This document shows positions 61,602 to 64,000 of a stretch of 64,000 nucleotides of DNA, in pieces. The stretch's first letter is position 1. Every line of letters starts with the position of its first letter. The stretch is taken from contig NC_021658.1 of NCBI RefSeq assembly GCF_000418325.1, forward strand, positions 1,612,001 to 1,676,000. Reading direction: 5' to 3'. Origin of the DNA: Sorangium cellulosum So0157-2 (lineage in GTDB: Bacteria; Myxococcota_A; Polyangia; Polyangiales; Polyangiaceae). The position numbers and the translations under genes are program-made. The notes under the pieces are model-generated. The model did not search any database. It was not told where the DNA came from and saw only the letters and a list, made by a program, of their open reading frames with translations.

Positions 61602-62539
61602 TCGGTCCCGCCGCAGGAGGGCAGGCAGTGGGCGAGCGCGCAGCCGAGGCGAGCGTTGTGCGTCTCCACCGCGGTCGGGAACATCTCCTCGCACGCCGTG
61701 AGGCAGGCCTGGTCCGCGGTTTCGCACTGGACCTGGCAGCTCTCGAGCAGCGCGCACTGGAGATCGTGATGGCAAGCCGCCATCTCGTCGGCGCAGCGCA
61801 GGATCTGGCATTCGACACAAGGGTGCAGCGGCTCCTCGCCGCAGGCGTCGTCGTCGAAGCAGAAGTGCTCCATGCAGGCGACCCGGTGACCGTAGCGCTC
61901 GTAGCCGGCGGCGTGATCCTGGTAGCACTGGCCCTCACAAGGCGGGTAGTCCGCGCCCCCGGGACAGGCTTTGATGCACGCGACGAGATCCTGGCAGTCC
62001 TGGTCGTCTTTGCACGCCTGGTAGGTCTCGCAGCAGCGCTCGTCTTCGCACTTGTAACACTCGTTCTCTTCCATCGACGGCGGGCACGTCTGGTTGAAGT
62101 CCGGGTCGGTCGCGGCGGGGACCTGGCCGCAGCCGGCGCACCGCGCGCCCGGCCCCGCGGCCCGGCAGTCGATGAAGGCCTGCTGCGCGCTCTGGCCAGC
62201 AGAGCCGGAGACCGGCGGACATGCCCTCTCGCACGCGACGTCCGCGTCCCCGTTCGCGCCCAGCGGGCACGCGTCGAGGCAGTCGAGGTAGGCGGCGCAG
62301 CCCGGATCGGCCGCGCAGGCGTTCACCTGGGACACGCACGCTGTCTCCACGACGCACGCGCCGCACGCGCTCGTCCGGTAGGTGACCTCGCCTCCGCCGG
62401 CGCCTCCGCCGGTCCCCGATCCCGTGCTCGACGCCGTCCCCGCGCTCGCGGGGAGGGGACCCCCGTCGCACGCCGGGGAGAGCGCCGCCGCGAGGGAGAG
62501 AGAGAGCACGGCGAGCACGGGCCGGGTTACCCACGACAT
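61598..62539 (-). CDS. Cysteine-rich lipoprotein
   Basis: 313 residues. A signal with lipobox LSPAC precedes a Gly/Ser/Thr linker. The rest contains over 30 Cys in repeats of about 30-40 residues, several as C-x3-C-x9-13-C-x3-C pairs (SACGACVVETAC, CLDACPLG, ACIKACPGG). This suggests many disulfides and an exported, rigid protein. AGGAGA precedes ATG 62539. Such Cys-rich repeats are common in Polyangiaceae, with no known function. It is divergent from the FGE-like lipoprotein gene. Confidence 0.75.
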   Translation of the reverse strand: MSWVTRPVLAVLSLSLAAALSPACDGGPLPASAGTASSTGSGTGGGAGGGEVTYRTSACGACVVETACVSQVNACAADPGCAAYLDCLDACPLGANGDADVACERACPPVSGSAGQSAQQAFIDCRAAGPGARCAGCGQVPAATDPDFNQTCPPSMEENECYKCEDERCCETYQACKDDQDCQDLVACIKACPGGADYPPCEGQCYQDHAAGYERYGHRVACMEHFCFDDDACGEEPLHPCVECQILRCADEMAACHHDLQCALLESCQVQCETADQACLTACEEMFPTAVETHNARLGCALAHCLPSCGGTE

Positions 62540-62597
62540 ACAATCTCCTCGCGAGCGGTAGCAGCGTTTGGCGTTCGTCGGTCGGCGAGAGCGGCAA

Positions 62598-62632
62598 TCG
62601 ATCTTCGTACTCGATCTTCGTACTCGATCTTC
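62598..62632. repeat. 13-bp direct repeats in a divergent promoter region
   Basis: TCGATCTTCGTAC at 62598-62610 and 62611-62623, then a partial TCGATCTTC from 62624 and another TTCGATCTT nearby. They lie between divergent genes starting at 62539 and 62722 and may be regulator half-sites or simple slippage products. Confidence 0.7.
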
Positions 62633-62721
62633 CTTCGATCTTTCTTGGCTCTGCCTCTCCTGGATGGTAGCAGTGAATGCTACCCCTGGCGCAGGTCGAA
62701 CGGCAACGAGAAAGGCGGAAC

Positions 62722-64000
62722 GTGGTGGAACCGAGGCGCGCGCTCTCGAGCCTCGCCGTGCTCAGCATGGCTGTGCACTCGGGCGCCTGCGGCGGGCGAG
62801 AGCGACCGCAGCTCCTCGTCGTCGTGGACACCGATGCGCCGGTCGCCGCGCAGCTCCTCGCCGATCCGTCGATCTCTCCGGAGGCGGTCGTCGATACGGT
62901 GCGGTTCGACAGGTTCGACGAGGCGTGGCGCCCGAGCTGCATCGACGACGTCGACTGTACGGCCAACTTCGTGTTGCCGGATCCCTCCTCCTGGCCGTTC
63001 TCCTTCGGGGTGGCCACGCCCGAGGCGGGCAGCGCCGTGCTCCGCCTGCGCATCCGGGCGTTCCGCGGCGCCGTCGCCACGAGAGGCGAGGACGCTGTCG
63101 AGGGCAGGGCGTTCTCGACCATCGATCCTCCGCCCGAGGCCGCGATCGACCGGCTGCTCGAGGTCGCGCTCCCCGCGTCCGGCGTGGAGACGGCCCTGCT
63201 CGTGCTCTCGGCCGACTGCCTCGGCGTGCCCGTGTCGCTGCGCGATCCGCCGCGCACGTGCCTCGATGGCGCCCGGCGCGCGGCGGCCCCCACCGAGGGC
63301 GTCCTCGCCGGCCCGGCCTCCGCGACGCGGGCCGGCGCGTGGCCCCGCGCGCGCGAGGCGCCCTGCGGGGCCGCGCCGCCGGGCGCCGACGCCGTCTGCA
63401 TCCCGGGCGGGCTCGGCTTCCTCGGCCAGGCCGAGCTCGCCGACGTCGACGAGCAGAGCGACGCCGCCGCCGCGCCCCCGCGGCCCGTCTACGTGAGCCC
63501 CTTCTTCATGGATCGCACGGAGTTCACGGTCGGCCGCTTCCGCGATCTGCTGAACGACGGCCTCCTCGACGCGGCGGGCGAGCTCCCCAGCGGGCCCGAT
63601 CCGGACAGGGACGCGCTCGCGGGCTGCCGCTGGCTCGGCGCCGCGGACGGCGCGAACGACGATCACCCCCTCAACTGCCTCTCGTGGAAGCTGGCGCGGG
63701 AGGCGTGCAGGGCGAGCGGCGGCGATCTGCCCACCGAGGCGCAGTGGGAGCACGCGGCGCGAGGTCGAGGGCAGGGGCGCGTCTATCCGTGGGGCGACGC
63801 GTCGCCCGCGTGCTGCACGGCGAGCGCTGGGCGCGGGACGCTGTGCCCCGGCGGGCCGGGGCCGGAGGAGGTCGGCGCCCATCCGCCGTCGGCGGCGTGC
63901 GGCGGCCTCGGCGACGTGTCCAGGGATGGCGTCCTGGATCTCGGCGGGAACCTGAGCGAGCTGTGCGCCGACAGGCTGGTTCCTTACGGAGAGGGCTGCT
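62722..64000 (+). CDS. FGE/SUMF1-like lipoprotein, partial (3' end outside window)
   Basis: Open from GTG 62722 (adjacent GTG 62725) to the window end, about 426 residues. A lipobox (HSGAC) lies about 25 residues in. A first beta-rich domain (about 30-210) of unknown type is followed by a formylglycine-generating-enzyme-like domain: MDRTEFTVGRFRDLL, LPTEAQWEHAARG, VYPWGDAS and LGGNLSELC. Such domains in myxobacterial lipoproteins often lack catalytic Cys and act in binding; the C-terminal catalytic region is outside the window, so activity cannot be judged. It is divergent from the Cys-rich lipoprotein. Confidence 0.8.
   Translation, partial: MVEPRRALSSLAVLSMAVHSGACGGRERPQLLVVVDTDAPVAAQLLADPSISPEAVVDTVRFDRFDEAWRPSCIDDVDCTANFVLPDPSSWPFSFGVATPEAGSAVLRLRIRAFRGAVATRGEDAVEGRAFSTIDPPPEAAIDRLLEVALPASGVETALLVLSADCLGVPVSLRDPPRTCLDGARRAAAPTEGVLAGPASATRAGAWPRAREAPCGAAPPGADAVCIPGGLGFLGQAELADVDEQSDAAAAPPRPVYVSPFFMDRTEFTVGRFRDLLNDGLLDAAGELPSGPDPDRDALAGCRWLGAADGANDDHPLNCLSWKLAREACRASGGDLPTEAQWEHAARGRGQGRVYPWGDASPACCTASAGRGTLCPGGPGPEEVGAHPPSAACGGLGDVSRDGVLDLGGNLSELCADRLVPYGEGC

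Overview
The window reads as a chromosomal piece of a very GC-rich (about 70 percent or more, strong G/C third positions) myxobacterium, most likely suborder Sorangiineae (Polyangiaceae: Sorangium, Aetherobacter, Polyangium or Minicystis type). The best clue is a complete three-gene polyunsaturated fatty acid (PUFA) synthase locus in the myxobacterial order pfa1-pfa2-pfa3, with an acylglycerol-phosphate acyltransferase fused to the end of pfa3. Supporting signs are abundant lipoproteins, CheA-like kinases, a PEGA/TPR protein, a formylglycine-generating-enzyme-like lipoprotein and a giant AAA signalling ATPase. No rRNA, tRNA or CRISPR array was seen.

Layout. 1-726: start of a porin-like gene (minus, cut by the window edge). 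1104-4882: operon of a CheA-like kinase, a CheX-like protein and a CheY-like receiver. 4970-8626: large AAA ATPase ending in what looks like a decayed histidine kinase. 8953-10368: ricin-lectin/thaumatin lipoprotein. 10397-11770: GlcD-type FAD oxidase. 12255-15361: DUF308 membrane protein, SCP2-like protein and a glycogen-debranching-type glucosidase. 15426-17524: N-terminally truncated aldo/keto reductase abutting the 3' half of a group II intron. 17703-19853: GH26 mannanase-like lipoprotein with a duplicated leader and linker. 20324-22136: two small unknown genes and a transglutaminase relic. 22137-24690: ferredoxin/metallo-beta-lactamase protein and a multi-pass membrane protein.

24871-39320 is a large block, all on the minus strand. 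It holds a PAS-PAS-STAS regulator, three periplasmic substrate-binding lipoproteins (one split by a frameshift), a TonB-dependent receptor, a Gly-rich lipoprotein, a YfiR-like protein, a receiver, a CheA-like kinase and a double-core hybrid kinase. No ABC permease or ATPase is present, so the binding proteins are more likely sensors than transporter parts.

39655-40425 is a short-chain dehydrogenase. Then come 770 bases of palindromes and dispersed repeats, followed by pfa1 (enoyl reductase), pfa2 (KS-MAT-ACPs-KR-DH) and pfa3 (KS-CLF-hotdog dehydratases-DH-AGPAT), overlapping or nearly so. The ACP region of pfa2 carries internal frame changes that put one full ACP out of frame. Downstream are a possible two-gene ATPase/TOPRIM-like defence pair, a PEGA/TPR protein, a Cys-rich lipoprotein and, divergent from these, an FGE-like lipoprotein that runs off the window.
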